A stretch of 64,000 nt of DNA from Rhynchopus euleeides. Taxonomy: Eukaryota > Euglenozoa > Diplonemea > Diplonemida > Diplonemidae. The notes below the pieces were generated by a model. It was given only the letters and a program-made list of their open reading frames with translations. It made no database searches and was not told the origin of the DNA. The stretch covers positions 496,001 through 560,000 of the forward strand of contig OY723250.1 in assembly GCA_963210315.1 (NCBI GenBank). Reading direction: 5' to 3'. A program made the position numbers and the translations under genes. This document shows, piece by piece, positions 9,406-18,959 of this stretch; position 1 is the stretch's first letter, and every line of letters begins with the position of its first letter.

Positions 9406-9815
9406 TGGGTCGGTGGCCGAGGCCCGTGCACTCCCCCCCCCCCCCCCCCCCGATTTCTCTTCCTGGCCCCCCCCGCGAACCTGGGAGGCAACTCCGGGGT
9501 CTGCGGTAGGTGCCGGCTCTCTTCCCCCTCCCTCCTCCCTTTCTCTTCTAGTCTCCTCCCCCCCCCCCCCCAGGGCTGCCCCCTGTGAATGCTAGAACCT
9601 AGCCCAGCCCTCTTCTACGCCGCGGCCTCACTGACCACAGCAGCTCAACCCCGGTCACGCGGCTTGTTTGCCATAGAGCATTGTTGTTCGTGTTGTGCAT
9701 GTCACTGTGCTAAGAGCCCGAAGGAGCAAAAGTAGAACCTGCTGCGCTAGCCCCACCAAGCAGCCTCAGTACGATAGGACGCGCGCAGGCACCGGCCCCC
9801 TCTCTAAAAAAAAAG
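9406..9815. repeat. arm segment repeated in inverse at about 11030-11230
   Basis: The stretch has C runs (9436-9451, near 9560) and then a block near 9640-9810. Inverse copies of AGCAAAAGTAGAACCTGCTG, CGCTAGCCCCACCAAGCAGC and GCGCGCAGGCACCGG lie near 11030-11110. No gene is seen. Confidence 0.65.
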
Positions 9816-10413
9816 GCCCAAAAATGATTTTTGGGCCAATTCTAACCTGTTTTGGACACTTTTGCCACTTTTTTGGTGTATTTTTTGGTATTTTTCTGTC
9901 CAAAAACAAGGTCGGACGTAAGTCGGACGTAGGTCGGACGCACTTCGCACAACGTTCTGGGCCCACAGTTTGGTCAAATAATGGGTGAAAACCCCCGAAA
10001 AAGTACCCTGGGAGGTCCAATGGTACCAAACTTCCACCACAACTGCACCGCAATGCTCGTAAATTTCGCAGGAACCCATTTCAAAATCACACAGTTTTTC
10101 AAAAGGAGAGCTGCCCATATCGCCCTTTGAAAAACTGCGTGATTTTGAAATGGGTTTCTGCGAAGTTTACGAGCATTGTGGTGCAGTTGTGATGGAAGTT
10201 TGGTACCATTGGACCTCCCAGGGTGCTTTTTCGGGGGTTTTCACCCATTATTTGACCAAACTGTGGGCCCAGAACGTTGTGCGAAGTGCGTCCGACCTAC
10301 GTCCGACTTACGTCCGACCTTGTTTTTGGACAGAAAAATATCAAAAAATACACCAAAAAAGTGGCAAAAGTGTCCAAAACAGGTTAGAATTGGCCCAAAA
10401 ATCATTTTGGGCC
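9816..10413. repeat. central hairpin: about 290-bp inverted repeat with a 23-bp loop
   Basis: The left arm (about 9816-10102) and right arm (about 10126-10413) are near-perfect inverse copies. Examples are GGCCAATTCTAACCTGTTTT against AAAACAGGTTAGAATTGGCC, and CAGTTTTTCAAA against TTTGAAAAACTG next to the loop. Both arms contain GTCGGACGTAAGTCGGACGT. Overlapping open frames in both arms are products of the palindrome and not genes. Confidence 0.85.
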
Positions 10414-11457
10414 CCAGTTGTGCTATATGTGGGTCCAGGATGTCGACATTTTCGATTTTTTGGCGTGATTTTCCTGAAAAATGGCCATTATGCCTGGAAG
10501 GGCGAAATCGGTGAAAACCCCGATTTCTTCGCATTTCTCGGGTTGTGGGGTGAGTTTTGTGACTGAAGTTCGGTACTATTGTACCTCCCGGAGTGCTTTT
10601 TCGGCGGTTTTCACCAATATTTGGCCAAATATGGGCCTGGAACCTGGTCGAAAGTGCGTCCAACGAGGGTCCAACGTTGGTCCAACGACGTTTTTGAGCA
10701 GAAAAATCGCAAAAAAATCACAAAAAATGTGGTAAAAGTGCCCGGAATAGGTTGGAAATGGCCCAAAAACCATTTTTGGGCCCTAGGTATGCTATAGGTG
10801 GGTCCAGGACGTCGATTTTTTGGCCCTACCGCCCGAAAAATGGTCATTTTGCCTGAAATGGCGAAATAGGGGGGAACCCCACTTTTTCACCCATTTTTCC
10901 GCACTTTTCGGGCTGTAGGGCGAGTTTTCGGTCAGTTTTGGGGTCACAGGTGTGTGGGAACACATTTTTGAGGTGGTTCTCACCCGGGGGTGCCGGGTAG
11001 ATGCCCCATTTTTTTTTAGGAGAGGGGGCCCGGTGCCTGCGCGCGTCCTGTCGTACTGTGGCTGCTTGGTGGGGCTAGCGCAGCAGGTTCTACTTTTGCT
11101 TCTACGGGCTCTTAGCACTGTAACATGAACTACACGAACAACAAAGCTCTAGGGCAAACAAACCGCGCACTGGCCGGGGTTGAGCTGCGTGGGGCTCCGT
11201 GCTGGCGGCATGAACAAGGGGCTGTAGGTAAGTCTACCATTCACAAGGGGCAGCCCGCTGGTGAGGGGAAAAGGGGGCGAGGTAAAGGGGGGGGGGGGGC
11301 AGGGGGGGAGAGGCGAAAGCGACTGACAGCGAGGGCGTGGACCGACTCCGCTGGCGCATTCACCGGAAGAAAGGGGAAGGGGGCACGGGGGTGGGGAACG
11401 GGAGGGGGGGGGGGGAGGGGCGAAAGGAAAGAGGGGGGTAGGGGAGCCGACCTACGG
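10414..11457. repeat. degenerate repeats of the hairpin arm plus G-rich spacer
   Basis: About 10550-10800 is a diverged direct copy of the right hairpin arm (CTTTTTCGGCGGTTTTCACC, GGCCCAAAAACCATTTTTGG). About 10790-10975 is the inverse of the DNA just before the left OTU gene (6600-6815). About 11030-11230 mirrors 9640-9810. From 11230 the DNA is G-rich and without a gene. Confidence 0.65.
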
Positions 11458-12588
11458 CTATCTCGCTCCCCTGGCGGCCCTACTCCCCTGGCTCTGGGAC
11501 CCCTGGGAACTCCGCTGCGAAGACCCCCGCGCCCCTGGCCGGCTCGCCCGCGCCCTCAGACGACAACAGACCACGTTGTACGCCTCCGCCTGTGAGGCCT
11601 TGTCATCCCCCAACTCGGCCCACCAAGCCTGAATGGCCCGGAGCGCCGCCTCCTGCTCCTCCTGCGGTCGGTGCACGTCGGGGCAGAACTGCTCCTCCCA
11701 CTCCCCCACCGTCGTGGCCCCGTCGTCCTCATCCATCTCCTGACCACGCTGCGGCGATGCCGACTCCCGCTTCCGCTTCGGCTGCGACGACATCGAGGTG
11801 GCTGGTGCTTGCGCAGGGTTGGAGCCTTCCTCGGTGGCGGTCGGGTCGGAGCGGCCGGTGGCCGGGGCGCCGGTGGGTGCAGGAGGGGGATCACCTTCTC
11901 GTCGAGGGGGATCACCCTGGTCCTGTGGCTGCGGGACCCTCGCAGGCGGCTCCTCCGCGTCCCGAGGCCCCAGATCCATACAGGTCTCCCCCTGCTCCAC
12001 GCATTCCCCACACGCCCTGCAATCGCAACCGAAACAACGCCAGTGTTCGACTGCGGTATCCACCGCCTCTGCACAGCGGGCACAGTAAAAACGGCGGCGC
12101 GACGGCTGGGACGGCACCTGGCACATGGGGAGGCCCTGCTCCCCCCCTGGACAGCCAGTCCGCCCCAACACCGGCGAGGGGGCGAGGGCAGACACTGCCT
12201 CCGCCAGAGGTGGGGGCACCAAAAGGGGGGTGTAGTGCTTTCCCTGATGCTTGACTCCAAGCACTCCGACGAAAGGCTTCACCCGGGGGCGGTGGACCGT
12301 GGGGGGCGCTTGATCAGATAGGACCACCACAGCCCACCCCGACCCCAGCGCAAGTCCATGTACTGCTACCTGGTCCGCCCAAGAAGCCTCGTCCCGGCTA
12401 CCCTCGACTCGCATGGCCGCAGCCCAGGACTCGCTGTTCGGCTCGGCCCGAGCACAAAGGCCTGGGTCACGTAGCACCGCCTGGACGGCTAGCCTCCGCA
12501 TGCCCGCCGCCGAGCCTCCCATAATGAAAGCCGCCGCATCGAAGAAGCAGTCGCCTGGTGTGAAACGGAACCCCGTGCACTCCTGCAT
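11458..12588 (-). CDS. OTU-family protein, N-terminally shortened copy in the right arm
   Basis: The frame has 376 residues from ATG 12588-12586. It lacks the N-terminal half of the left-arm protein because the terminal inverted repeat begins just upstream. The OTU catalytic Cys is in PGDCFFDAAAF and the His in KHQGKHYTPL. A zinc finger follows (FYCARCAEAVD, CFGCDCRACGEC), then an acidic/basic tail (QPKRKRES, EMDEDDGA) and a Ser/Gln-rich end. The frame is intact to the stop, and the position equivalent to the left copy's TGA is Trp. It may still be expressed as a bare OTU plus finger protein, or it may be a truncated remnant. The start is uncertain because similarity to the left copy reaches a few codons upstream of the ATG. 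Confidence 0.65.
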   Translation of the reverse strand: MQECTGFRFTPGDCFFDAAAFIMGGSAAGMRRLAVQAVLRDPGLCARAEPNSESWAAAMRVEGSRDEASWADQVAVHGLALGSGWAVVVLSDQAPPTVHRPRVKPFVGVLGVKHQGKHYTPLLVPPPLAEAVSALAPSPVLGRTGCPGGEQGLPMCQVPSQPSRRRFYCARCAEAVDTAVEHWRCFGCDCRACGECVEQGETCMDLGPRDAEEPPARVPQPQDQGDPPRREGDPPPAPTGAPATGRSDPTATEEGSNPAQAPATSMSSQPKRKRESASPQRGQEMDEDDGATTVGEWEEQFCPDVHRPQEEQEAALRAIQAWWAELGDDKASQAEAYNVVCCRLRARASRPGARGSSQRSSQGSQSQGSRAARGAR

Positions 12589-12684
12589 CCCCAAAGACCG
12601 TTGCAGCCAGATGCCCCAATATGCCGAAAAATATTTTTTCGGACACAGGGTTCCGTTAGAACAAACAGGGAGTCGGACCCCCTA

Positions 12685-13974
12685 GGGGGGGGGGGGGGAG
12701 GAGGACGGGATCAGGAGAGAACCCCATACCCGCAAACCCGGGAGGGGGTGGTACGTTATCTCTTGGAGCAAAGGCCTAGAGCTCAGCACAGATGCGCAGA
12801 GCCCGATACGCCTGCTGAGACGGAATGGTATGAAGAATGATATGATACGATAGATGCTGGGTTGGGGCCGGTCGGCGCAGCAGCTTGCATACAGCAGTCC
12901 AGAGCTGAGCAGCACCGGCCCTGATGGGTGATCGCCGGAGGCGATGATGATGTGAAGGAAAACAAGAGAGAAGACGTGTGTGCCGCAGATTAGTTTTACG
13001 TAGGGCAGGCACGAGGCACAGTGGATTCAGCAGCAGGGGTTGTTGAGTTAAACGTTTCGTTGCAGAAGGGAGAACAAATGGGTGGGTGGGTGGGTGGGCG
13101 AGTGAGTCTTCACATTGTGCAATAAACTGTGGCATAGTGTGTGTGTGGGCCACCTCGGCTGCGAACCGGGGGCACTGTTTTGCACTTTGTAGGGAAGACC
13201 CACCGCCTCCCAATCCGCTGTGTGCCACCCCGCCCTGAAAATAATCATAAAAACAAAAAGGCACTCACGCCGTCCGTCAGCAGCAACCTCCCCTTTGGCT
13301 GATGAAGGGTGGGGGGTTCGCGAAAGAGCGCCTGGTTGCTTGGCTGCAGTGAGGCGACCTTCTGTGCACACGGGTGTGCGAAAGATAACGCACTTCCCCT
13401 TGGACAGGCTCGTGGGGCACCCGATACCAACTGCTGGGGAGGCCCGAACGCTGCCAAGGTATATTCATTCAGTTAACACCCCCCTCTCTCTCCCCCCGAC
13501 ACACAGACCGTGCCGCAAAAACGCGAATCGACGACTGCGGCAAGCAGGCTGTGCACCCGACAGATAGAACTGGATCTTACTGCGAGGAAGAGGGGGAGCA
13601 GGGCGGTCGGGGTGGCCAGAGACAAGGGGGTTCGTTTCAATTCTTGAGAACGTGATGTATCATGCTATACCCGATGATACCACCACGTGCGTGGGACCAC
13701 TCTTGATGATGTGACATTTCATTCATTTGGTTATTCTTTGAAATTATTCTCACAGACAAGAGGAAGAAGAAGAGAAAGGTGGAAATATAATGAAGACCAC
13801 AGCCGCTGCCTGCCCCATGTGGTGCGCTGGCAAACACTGGTGGGTGGCATGACACACACCACACCACAGACCCTAACGCAAAGGAAATCCCAGCCCCCTG
13901 CTGCCTCTCCACGACATCGCCCTTTTGGAAGAACCTCTCGGTGCGGCAGCCTCTGAGCCTTGACCCCTCGACGC
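12685..13974. other. gene-free spacer
   Basis: No gene is recognised. It contains a G run beside the element end (12685 on) and a GGGT tetranucleotide stretch near 13080-13100. Short open frames lack conserved motifs. The last part is the 3' flank of the WD40 gene. Confidence 0.6.
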
Positions 13975-15168
13975 CTAGATCTTCCCCCACCCGTCATCAT
14001 CGACGTTGTTCACCAGGGGATGCCCCCCTCCGGAAAACGAAGGCTTCTGGTTCGCCTGGCGGCGCTTCATCAGGATGTTGGCCGCAACCACGAAGATGAC
14101 CACAACAGCACACCCCACCAAGACCAGAACGAGGTGGAGGGTTTCGAAGCCACCTTCCTCTGACTTTGCAACGCTGGGCGCGTCGGTGTCGGGCATGTCC
14201 CCGACAGCGACACTCCATTCCGTGATACCGGTGCTGTCAGCGGTATCGGCACTCACAGTGGCGATGCGCAGGCCATCAGGGGAGAAGGACGCACCATTCA
14301 CTGTGAAGTTCCCCGGCTCCTGCACTGCAAACAGCGGGGTGCCGTCAGACCCCCACACCCGCGCCGTGCCATCCTGCGATGCGGTGACAAGACGCACTCC
14401 ATCGGGTGAGAAGGCCACGCTGTTGACACGCCCCACATGCCCCTGCAGCACCACCCCGGTATCTGCGCCTGTCACCACATCCACAACACGCACCGCACGA
14501 CCGCATGCGACCGCCAGGCGCACCCCATCGGGGAAGAAGGCCATATCCGCCACCGCTGCATCCCCTGGGGCGGCATACACCGCAGCCTGCGCCATGCCTG
14601 CACCCCACAGCCGCACGGTGCCTCCGCTTGACCCTGCCGCCAGCAGCAGGCCATCAGGGGAGTAGGCAATGCTGCGCACTGTGCCTCCGGTGCGTTCTGC
14701 AGAGGGTTTTGAATACACCACTCTCCCGTCCGCCGCGCTGTAGACTGAGACGTTGCTGCCGCTTGACGCTGCGAAGTGCAGCCCGTCGGGAGCGAAGTCG
14801 ACGCTGCTGGGGGGGCTGTCCACCTCGATAGAATACGCAGGACCCGCCTGTCTGTCTGTGTCCCACATCAGCAGCCTGCTGCCCTCCGCCACCACGGCCA
14901 TCTCTGCGTCTGCCGAGAGGGACGCACCCACCACAGCAGCTCCACAGGCGAATGTGCTGACCTCCTCACCGCTGCTGGCGTTCCACACACGCAGGGTGCC
15001 GTCGGTCCCGCTGCTGCTGAGCAGCGCGCCGTCCTGCGAGTACCCCACGCCCAGCACCGCCCCGCTGTGCCCCGTCAGCCTGCGGGCGCACCGTGGGCCT
15101 GCCTCTGGGAGGCAGGGGCTCAGCCCTGCCACTGCTGCCAGCAGCAGGAGGGGCGTGGCAGCAGGCAT
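13975..15168 (-). CDS. secreted/type I membrane seven-bladed WD40 protein
   Basis: The 397-residue protein starts at MPAATPLLLLAAVAGLSPCL, a clear signal peptide. Seven WD40-like repeats follow, for example LTGHSGAVLGVGYSQDG with TLRVWN, GGTVRSIAYSPDGLLLAAGS with VRLWG, and VGRVNSVAFSPDGVRLVTAS with ARVWG. This is enough for one complete beta-propeller. A hydrophobic segment at about residues 345-365 (LVLVLVGCAVVVIFVVAANI), a basic stop-transfer MKRR and a tail of about 30 residues follow. The propeller would face the endomembrane lumen or cell surface, which is unusual because WD40 proteins are mostly cytosolic or nuclear. The acceptor-like CCCCAGCAG lies about 10 bases before the ATG. Function is unknown, and a scaffold or receptor role is a guess. 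Confidence 0.85.
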   Translation of the reverse strand: MPAATPLLLLAAVAGLSPCLPEAGPRCARRLTGHSGAVLGVGYSQDGALLSSSGTDGTLRVWNASSGEEVSTFACGAAVVGASLSADAEMAVVAEGSRLLMWDTDRQAGPAYSIEVDSPPSSVDFAPDGLHFAASSGSNVSVYSAADGRVVYSKPSAERTGGTVRSIAYSPDGLLLAAGSSGGTVRLWGAGMAQAAVYAAPGDAAVADMAFFPDGVRLAVACGRAVRVVDVVTGADTGVVLQGHVGRVNSVAFSPDGVRLVTASQDGTARVWGSDGTPLFAVQEPGNFTVNGASFSPDGLRIATVSADTADSTGITEWSVAVGDMPDTDAPSVAKSEEGGFETLHLVLVLVGCAVVVIFVVAANILMKRRQANQKPSFSGGGHPLVNNVDDDGWGKI

Positions 15169-16186
15169 CGCGCGCAGCCTGCTGGGGTTGAGGGAGTCAG
15201 CCTGCCTGGCAGTCAACTATAGGGGTCCCGGAGGTGGGGTGGGGTGGGGGGTGGGGGGGAATGCGGTGTGGTGTGCAGTCTGGTGGGGCTGGTGGGGTGG
15301 TGTGCGGCAGCGGGTAAGCCTTGGGTGGGGGGAACGGCAAAGAGGGGTGGGGGGGTGGAAGGGGGCAGATGATATGTCGGTGCATCTGGAGACGGGAGAC
15401 TTCACTCGGGTGCGGCTCCCCCCCCCCCCCCCCCCTTGCGCTGAAATGCGTGCGGGGGGGAGTGGGGGTGGGGGTGGGGGTGGGTGGTGGGTGGGTGTAA
15501 GGCGCCGGTGAAATTGTTTTTTTTGACACTTTATATCGGCGGACACACGACGCACGGGGATAAACCAAAAGCTAGTCGCATTGTAAACTTTACGCAAATG
15601 AAAAAACCATAACACCGCCGCATGTCACGTTTGCTGGGTGCTGAGGGCTGCGCTGCAGCATATATGCGGGTTGATCCCGCACAAGATACGCTTGGCAGCC
15701 GCGTGGCAGAAGGCTGCCGCTGGACATCCGCCTGCAGGCTGGGCAGGAAGCTGGGTGCTTCAGAATGTCAGGTCAAGCAGGGGGGTAGGTGGGGAGGGTG
15801 TGGTGGTGGGTCGGCCTCACGCAACACAGGCCGTGTCTGCCACTCGGGGGGGGCCTGGGTATCCTCCACACCCCCGAAGGCAAGGAGCAGGTGAAAGCTG
15901 GCTAGCCGGCGCAGACACTGCACAAAACGTGAAACGCACACAACATGCAGGCACGCTATACCCCCCCCCCCCCCACCCACCCAACCCGACACACCACCCA
16001 CACACCCACACCAAAAACACATCACACCAGCACGCTTGTCAGTCCCACGCATCACCATTGTGTCACAGCGGCAGAGAGAAGGTCATCAGGTACATCACAA
16101 CACGCAACACACTCTGACACGCGTTGCCGCCGAACCAGCAGGGAGGGGGGCGGGGTGGGGGTGGGGGGTGGGGCGCAACGGCGTGG
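15169..16186. other. intergenic spacer with G/C runs
   Basis: No gene is seen. It holds GT-rich and G-rich DNA (15230-15360), C runs at 15418-15434 and 15961-15974, and CA-rich DNA near 15960-16030. It separates two genes on the same strand. Confidence 0.6.
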
Positions 16187-17494
16187 CTACGCAGAGGACA
16201 CGGCTTTAATGACACGCTCGTAGACCTTGCAGCCTTCGACGTAAACGTCACGCGAGAGGTATTCGTCATGCTCGTGCAGCAGGATGGGGTCGTCTTTGAT
16301 GGGGCTGAAGCCAAGCGCCGAGATGCCCAGCTGCCGGAGGAAGCGCGAGTCTGTCGCTGCGGGGAACACCTCCTTGTCGAGCGTCACCTTGCCCTCGCCC
16401 TCCACGGCGCCCTGGAAGGCAAGCCAGTATTTGTTTGTTTCATCCACAGCTGTCTCGTGGTGGGACGTCAGCGCCTTGCCGCCGTACGGCGCCTGCCCCC
16501 AGCTCAGCGAGCCCTCCGCAGCGCCCCACTCCTGCTCCGACTCGCGGCACCACCGTGTGAACATGGCAGCAAGGTCGGCGTGCGGCATGGAGAGGGGGAC
16601 ACGCACATCCAAGGCTGCCATGGCCTCCGTCGGGATCACGTTGACGGCAAACGACTCGCCGTTGTCCATCGTGACGCCTGCGCGCATCACCGTGAGATTG
16701 ACGGTTGTCAGGTCGCCCAGCTTCTTGCACTTCGCATGCCCGCAGCCGTGTGTGTCGTTGCCGTGCAGCTCCTTTTCCTGCTGCTTGCGGAACTCCAGGG
16801 CACGCGCCAGCCACGCATGCAGGCAGTTGGTTGCGGTGCCCTGGATGAAGCGGCTCCCATGCCCCGTAGGCCCGTTCGCCTTCACCTCGACCCACCACGG
16901 CGTGCGCTCGCCGTAGAACACAGTGTAGCGGTCGCTGGTGGGGTTGGACAGGCCCTCATCCAGCGCGCACTCCACATTCAGCGACTTGAAGGTGTCAGTC
17001 GAGACGAAGTGGTGCATACCAGGGCCGCCCACCTCCTCATCGGGAACGTACGACAGGTACACGTTGCGCGGGGGGACGAAGCCCTCAGCACGCAGGCGCG
17101 AGATAGCCACGAGGTACTGGATCCCCACACACTTCATGTCCTGCGCACCCCGCCCGTAGATGCGGGGGCCGAAGGGGTACTCGGCGTTCTCCTCCATGTG
17201 CCCCTCCCATGCCGGGCGGGTCCAGTGCTTGTCGATGACAGGCACCACGTCGTAGTGCGAGTTGAGCAGCAGGCTCGGCGCCGCCTCATCCTGGCCCTGC
17301 CATGTCGCCAGCAGCACCGGCTTGTTCGGGTGTGTCCCCTCGACACGCTGGGTTGTCAGCCCGATCTCGTTGCACAGGTTCTGGAGGAAGGCGAAGCAGG
17401 CCTCGTTCGCACCCGTGCGGTGCCCCTCTTGGGACACTGTCTTGAACTTCAGGTACTCCCTGAACAGCTCCACTGCACGCGCATCGACAATCAT
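16187..17494 (-). CDS. ACY1: aminoacylase-1 (M20 family N-acyl-amino-acid deacylase)
   Basis: The 435-residue zinc metallopeptidase-fold enzyme would hydrolyse N-acetylated amino acids to acetate and a free amino acid, usually in the cytosol. The M20A signatures are complete. HYDVVP (residues 80-85) supplies a metal His and Asp. GRGAQDMK (114-121) carries the bridging Asp. PDEEVGG (151-157) carries the catalytic Glu and a metal Glu. LLHEHDEYL (405-413) supplies the last metal His. The internal dimerisation lid is present (NGPTGHGSRF). FPAATDSRFLRQLGI is typical of ACY1. The start ATG follows the pyrimidine tract CCCACCCACCCCCTCTAG by about 15 bases, a good splice acceptor. No targeting signal is seen. 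Confidence 0.93.
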   Translation of the reverse strand: MIVDARAVELFREYLKFKTVSQEGHRTGANEACFAFLQNLCNEIGLTTQRVEGTHPNKPVLLATWQGQDEAAPSLLLNSHYDVVPVIDKHWTRPAWEGHMEENAEYPFGPRIYGRGAQDMKCVGIQYLVAISRLRAEGFVPPRNVYLSYVPDEEVGGPGMHHFVSTDTFKSLNVECALDEGLSNPTSDRYTVFYGERTPWWVEVKANGPTGHGSRFIQGTATNCLHAWLARALEFRKQQEKELHGNDTHGCGHAKCKKLGDLTTVNLTVMRAGVTMDNGESFAVNVIPTEAMAALDVRVPLSMPHADLAAMFTRWCRESEQEWGAAEGSLSWGQAPYGGKALTSHHETAVDETNKYWLAFQGAVEGEGKVTLDKEVFPAATDSRFLRQLGISALGFSPIKDDPILLHEHDEYLSRDVYVEGCKVYERVIKAVSSA

Positions 17495-18175
17495 CGTGCC
17501 GTGTGGTTTCTAGAGGGGGTGGGTGGGTATGTCCCCTCGACACGCTGGGTTGTCCCGGCTGGTCACAAAGGGAAGGGGCGGGGTGGGCATGGCATTATTT
17601 ATCCGGTGCACGACTTGCCTCTATCACACCTAACCCTTCAACCATCACTGCACATGTTTGGGCATCATGCCCACTGGTGGGGTGGCGGGCCTCGGTTCTT
17701 TTGGCGGCAGGACACAGAAGTCTCGCATCCTTGAAGCCCTCATTTACACTCGCCATACGACCGGCCACCACCGCACACGTTCTGATTCCGGAATCTGGTG
17801 GATACTGGAGGAGGAAAGAAAGGACACTGCAGGTGTATTGACTGCACACCCCAGGGGATGGAGGTCTTTCAGGACACGAATACAATCGCACTGCCTGCCA
17901 GCAGTGTGGGAAAGTAGTACCGGCAAGGGTGGTTGCCGAGTACTGTGCACGGTTATTTCTGGAACGAAGAAGGGGCTAGACTCGACAACGGGAGTGCCAG
18001 ACATCCTGCCGTCTTGTGCAACCTTTTCTAAGGAACTGCACTCATGGGGTGTAGAGGTGATTGGGAGACTATGGCCTGACTGGTGCCCCTGACGACCCCA
18101 TATTGCGTAGTTTGTGCGTAGTGAAAAGGGGGGGGGGGGGTCTCATTTTTTGATTTACTCAGCCATTCTCTGTCT
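17495..18175. other. intergenic spacer
   Basis: No gene is recognised. The segment TGTCCCCTCGACACGCTGGG occurs near 17531-17550 and, within the aminoacylase gene, near 17334-17353, a short local duplication. ATTGCGTAGTTTGTGCGTAG at about 18102-18121 recurs near 18966-18985. Confidence 0.5.
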
Positions 18176-18728
18176 CTATGCCGGGACCCCAAACTCAAGG
18201 AGTTCTTGCTGTTCCGGGGTCAGTGAGGGTGCAGGCGCTTCAGGTGCTGCAGGTGCTGCAGCGCTGGCAGCCTTCGGTGCGGGTTTCGACGCAGTCTTTG
18301 CAGGTCTCTTTGGGGGTGCCCTTTGGCGCGGTGCCTGCTTCAGCTCGTCGGGTGGAAGCATCAACGCATCATTAAGGAAGAAGGAAGCACAGTTGCTACG
18401 CTTTTTTGCAGCTGCAGGAAACGACACCATACCCAACAACAATCCCCAGACCGTCGAGGGAGAGTGGGCGCCTGGATCCCGTGACACAGATCTCTAGTGC
18501 CGTTGTGATCCCCTCGGATAACGTCTCCTGGACGTTGTCAGCGGAGGTTGCCTGTGTGGCGGTGACCTCCGTATACCCCGCGGGATCCAGTGCCAGTAGC
18601 GCCTTCTTCAGCTTTTCGTCGACCCCTCGGCCGACGCTCTCCTTGATGTCAAGGGCCACCTTCAGGGTGGCACCTCGCAGCGCCCTGAAGGCTGTGATCG
18701 TATCATCATTCACAATCTCGAGGGTGTT
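18176..18728 (-). CDS. unidentified small protein, two exons, 5' part not found
   Basis: Two coding-like stretches share a strand. Exon A (18728-18488) follows an AG and encodes 80 codons of regular composition (AFRALRGATLKVALDIKESV, KLKKALLALDPAGYTEV). Exon B (18411-18176) encodes FLNDALMLPPDELKQAP, then an Ala/Pro/Lys-rich segment and LTPEQQELLEFGVPA before the stop. A 76-bp intron with donor GTGTCA and acceptor TTTCCTGCAG joins them in phase. The donor is weak. There is no ATG in frame in exon A, so at least one upstream exon is missing or the gene is broken. No family is recognised. The pair is bracketed by the direct repeat ATTGCGTAGTTTGTGCGTAG (about 18102 and 18966). Confidence 0.4.
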
Positions 18729-18959
18729 CTACGCGGCTCCTGGAACTCACTTCCTTCTCAGGTGTTTCTGGGCATGGGGCAACCTTGCCCAGGTGTTTCT
18801 GGAGTCCCGCCCCACATGTCGTGCGTTCTTTCGTACGGTGTATAGTGAGTTCTGGCAATAATTTTTTGCTCGGTCAGCGCAGTGCCTCCAGTCCTGTCTC
18901 AGTAGCCACACAGAAAGGGGGACCAAAAAAAACTGGGGGGGGACCAAAAAGCGAGACCC

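Larger units (their letters stand above)
6527..12682. mobile_element. 6.2 kb mirror-image element with terminal inverted repeats, TA duplication and OTU-protease genes
   Basis: The ends read GGGGGTCCGACTCC at 6527-6540 and its inverse at 12669-12682, with TA outside both (6525-6526 and 12683-12684). G runs lie outside each TA. The inverted similarity continues inward. The left arm holds an OTU/zinc-finger gene on the plus strand and the right arm a shortened homologous gene on the minus strand. Next come inverted blocks (about 9700-9810 against 11030-11125) and a central hairpin. No transposase, integrase or reverse transcriptase is recognisable inside as a complete gene. It may be a foldback element or a non-autonomous DNA transposon that captured and doubled a deubiquitinase-like gene. 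Confidence 0.75.

Noticed and set aside
9766..10566. Similar open frames on both strands near the centre of the mirror element
   Set aside because: They are identical because they lie in the two arms of one palindrome, and similar diverged repeats nearby are full of stops.
16124..17734. 536-codon plus-strand open frame opposite aminoacylase-1
   Set aside because: It is the antisense of a fully conserved M20 gene and has no family features.
18388..18750. Tiny introns of 21-22 bases (GTATGG...TGCAG and GTGAGT...GTAG) in the small two-exon gene
   Set aside because: They are far shorter than the 108-179 bp introns seen elsewhere in the window. A 76-bp intron gives an in-phase join for one of them, and no coding support exists for the other.
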